Source of the DNA: Verrucomicrobiota bacterium
GTDB lineage: Bacteria > Verrucomicrobiota > Verrucomicrobiia > Limisphaerales > JAHEOI01
Assembly: GCA_018610125.1 (NCBI GenBank)
Contig: JAHEOI010000098.1
Location: 1 to 24,920 of the forward strand
Direction: 5' to 3'
DNA length: 24,920 nucleotides
This document shows positions 23,170 to 24,920 of this stretch, in pieces. The position numbers were made by a program, and so were the translations under genes. Under the pieces are notes generated by a model that was not told where the DNA came from, searched no databases, and worked only from the letters and a program-made list of their open reading frames with translations. How positions within the stretch are numbered: the first letter of the stretch is position 1; each line of letters starts with the position of its first letter.

Positions 23170-23886
23170 ATGTTATCGGAAAAATCATGGAGCGGGGAGG
23201 GCGTTGCCCAATTCTTCTTTAGGCTGATCATCTGTGTCGCCGCGGGAGGAGTCGTCGGGCATTTATTATGGCAGTGGGAGGCGGTGCATCGGTTGGGGTC
23301 GCGCGACTTCTTTTCGATGCTTATTGCCACCTTTTCTTTGCATGGGGCCAGTCTCGGGCTGGCCCATTGGTTCGTTCGGTTTCATGGTGTTGGGTGGCGT
23401 CAAGGTTTCGGCATTAAGCGCGAGGGGATTATCTCGGCCATTGCTTGGGCCTTGGTGCTGACGATCCTGGTGATTCCTTGCGTTCGGGTGGTGAGCGACT
23501 GGATCGCCCACGGCATGCAGTCGATCGGACTTGAGCCGGAGAAACAGAGTGCGGTTAGAGCGCTCGAGTCGACCGTCGGCCTGCCGCAGCAGATTGTCTT
23601 CGGGATTGTGGCAATGGTTTTGGCACCGATCTCCGAGGAGCTCATTTTTCGAGGTATCCTCTATCCCGCTGTCAAAGAGGCAGGCTATCCCAGGCTGGCG
23701 CTATGGAGCACGGCGTTGGTATTCGGCCTCATCCATGCGAATTTAATGACGCTGATCCCACTGACATTACTCGGGGTCATTTGGGCCTGGCTTTATGAGC
23801 GCACCGATAACTTGTTGGCGCCGATTTTGGCGCATGCTTTGTTCAATGCGACCAATTTCTTTTCATTGCTACGGTTGCAGGGTTAG
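23170..23886 (+). CDS. CPBP family intramembrane glutamic endopeptidase
   Basis: This is a membrane protease of the CPBP/Rce1/abortive-infection family with 238 residues and about six to seven hydrophobic helices. Motif 1 is E156-E157-x3-R161 (PISEELIFRG), motif 2 is F185-x3-H189 (FGLIHAN), and motif 3 is H222-x3-N226 (HALFNATNF). All catalytic positions are present. ATG 23170 is preferred. The frame is open to a GTG at 23107, but those 21 extra residues are not hydrophobic in a family-like way; neither start has a clear ribosome-binding site. Substrates of bacterial members are mostly unknown. It stands alone between two long intergenic regions. Confidence 0.92.
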   Translation: MLSEKSWSGEGVAQFFFRLIICVAAGGVVGHLLWQWEAVHRLGSRDFFSMLIATFSLHGASLGLAHWFVRFHGVGWRQGFGIKREGIISAIAWALVLTILVIPCVRVVSDWIAHGMQSIGLEPEKQSAVRALESTVGLPQQIVFGIVAMVLAPISEELIFRGILYPAVKEAGYPRLALWSTALVFGLIHANLMTLIPLTLLGVIWAWLYERTDNLLAPILAHALFNATNFFSLLRLQG

Positions 23887-24247
23887 CGAGACGTTTGCCT
23901 CAGACCCGGCAAGGCCTGTTAACGGGTTATGATTTTAACCACATCGAATTGTCGCTGCCGAACGCCTCGCTAATTTTCCGCTTTCGCGGAAGGGAAAGGG
24001 AGAAGGTTTTTTAACGCCTTGCCACAGATTCCTTGAGGCCGCAAACAATGGAACGGGCAAAGGCAATGCTTGACTCAAGCACATCAAATTTTGTTGAACA
24101 CCGAATCTAGAGAAAATAAGGGGGCACAGAGGACTCTGCCCCTTTCAGGGAAGACGATCGCCCCCTGCCCTTGCTGTTGCGGTAGGGCCCGCACTCCGCT
24201 GCAGGCCGCCTCCGGCGCGCCCGATTCTCAAGCAAACGAGGATATCC
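23887..24247. other. Intergenic region between the CPBP gene and thiL
   Basis: This region has 361 bases and no credible gene; the short frame at 24070-24261 overlaps the thiL start and has no family character. It contains a hairpin with TTCCGC/GCGGAA arms (23976-23981 and 23986-23991), possibly ending the CPBP transcript, and a GGGGCA/TGCCCC hairpin (24121-24126 and 24137-24142). It also contains a diverged TAGGG repeat (24179-24213). No promoter for thiL is evident. Confidence 0.6.
24179..24213 (+). repeat. TAGGG hairpin repeat, diverged copy before thiL
   Basis: It begins GCGGTAGGG, with a stem closing the loop CTCCGC, identical to the loop of the minus-strand unit at 20423-20459. Several stem bases differ on both sides in a way that largely preserves pairing; one C-A mismatch remains. 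Confidence 0.55.
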
Positions 24248-24920
24248 ATGGACGAAATTGAGCTAATCCAAAAACTCAGTCGCGATCTTCCCAAGACGGC
24301 GGAGGTCATCACCGGGGCCGGTGACGACTGTGCGGTACTGGATGTTGGGATCCCTGGATATTATCAATTGTTCAAGACCGATGCCGTCGTGGAGGGAGTG
24401 CACTTTGATTCGAGCGCGAGTCCCGAGAAGGTTGGGTACAAGGCATTGGCGCGTGCCCTGAGCGACATTGCCGCTATGGGGGGGCGTGCCGGCTCGGCAA
24501 TCGTAACCCTGGGGCTTCCTCAAGCCTTCGATCCGGCGTATATCGAATCCGTATACTCGGGCCTTCGCCGGCTTGCCGAATCGGTCAAGGTCGCCATTGT
24601 CGGCGGCGAAACGGTTCGCAATCCCGAACGCCTCATTCTCTCGGTTGCGCTCGTCGGGTCGGTGCCTCAAGGGAAATGCGTGCTTCGTTCCGGAGCTCAG
24701 CCCGGTGACGCGATCTTTGTCTCGGGCGAGCTCGGAGGTTCCATTGAGGGGAAGCACCTTGAGTTTAAACCAAGGCTGGAAGAGGGGGAGTGGCTGACGG
24801 AGCATTTCGGGATTCACGCCATGATCGATCTGAGTGACGGATTGGCCGGCGATTTGCGCCATCTCACGCGCGCCGGCGGGGTGGGAGCCGAGCTGCTCAC
24901 CAATGCGATTCCGATTAGTC
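24248..24920 (+). CDS. thiL: Thiamine-monophosphate kinase (3' partial)
   Basis: ThiL phosphorylates thiamine monophosphate to thiamine diphosphate with ATP. About 224 of an expected ~320 residues are inside the window; the frame is still open at the right edge. ATG 24248 gives the family N-terminus MDEIELIQKL. The Mg/ATP-binding GDD is at 25-27 in ITGAGDDCAVL. TDAVVEGVHF (44-53), GYKALARALSDIAAMGG (63-79), VGGETVR, and PGDAIFVSGELGGS follow in the order expected for the PurM-like fold. The IDLSDGLAGDLRHL motif is near residue 195. No thi neighbours are visible. The ribosome-binding site is weak (ACGAGG about eight bases upstream). Confidence 0.95.
   Translation, partial: MDEIELIQKLSRDLPKTAEVITGAGDDCAVLDVGIPGYYQLFKTDAVVEGVHFDSSASPEKVGYKALARALSDIAAMGGRAGSAIVTLGLPQAFDPAYIESVYSGLRRLAESVKVAIVGGETVRNPERLILSVALVGSVPQGKCVLRSGAQPGDAIFVSGELGGSIEGKHLEFKPRLEEGEWLTEHFGIHAMIDLSDGLAGDLRHLTRAGGVGAELLTNAIPIS

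Noticed and set aside
24070..24261. A 63-codon frame before thiL.
   Set aside because: It is made of repeat sequence, overlaps the thiL start in another frame and resembles no protein.

Overview
The window looks like a chromosomal segment of a Gram-negative bacterium of the PVC group, most likely Verrucomicrobiota, with Planctomycetota as the alternative. The main reason is a gene pair carrying the Pirellula/Verrucomicrobium-type membrane-bound dehydrogenase and c-type heme domains (TIGR02604 and TIGR02603 families). These sit beside FG-GAP/UnbV (CRTAC1-like), DUF1080 and ThuA-like domains, all common in that group. GC content is moderately high, and TAA, TAG and TGA are all used as normal stops. 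I saw no phage, complete insertion sequence, tRNA, rRNA or CRISPR array.

Layout: (1) 2-4473, the end of a complex I (NDH-1) operon with two consecutive NuoM-type antiporter subunits followed by NuoN. (2) 4545-4928, a convergent truncated hemoglobin gene. (3) 5250-10210, a tightly packed heme operon, hemE-hemN-hemG-hemH, running from uroporphyrinogen III to protoheme. (4) 10403-14227, a large exported or membrane-anchored FG-GAP/UnbV/thioredoxin/TPR protein whose frame is broken by one in-frame TGA. (5) 14434-19768, a 1366-residue exported multidomain protein and a separate HEAT/cytochrome c partner. (6) 19943-20362, an Rrf2-type regulator. (7) 20531-22603, on the minus strand, a YyaL/DUF255 thioredoxin-fold protein. 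(8) 23170-23886, a CPBP membrane protease. (9) 24248 to the window end, the first two thirds of thiL.

The most notable signal is the TGA at 12329-12331. The frame on both sides is one continuous homologous protein. Six calcium-binding propeller motifs lie before the TGA and the seventh after it, followed by the UnbV domain. Seventeen bases after the TGA begins a five-base loop on a six-pair GC-rich stem, with a G at loop position 2. This is the geometry of a bacterial SECIS element, so the locus is a good candidate for a selenocysteine protein, although a nonsense mutation or assembly error is not excluded.

Secondary signals are a two-NuoM ('2M'-like) complex I whose second NuoM lacks the transmembrane-helix-7 lysine, a perfect four-run G-quadruplex motif inside hemG, and an internal cysteine cluster in HemH. 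There is also a family of short hairpin repeats that start with TAGGG, have covarying stems and sit in three intergenic regions, plus a 27-bp inverted repeat in the gap upstream of the CPBP gene. Heme supply (hemENGH), the globin, complex I and the exported c-type heme protein suggest a respiratory and heme-centred neighbourhood, but only the nuo and hem runs are clearly operons.
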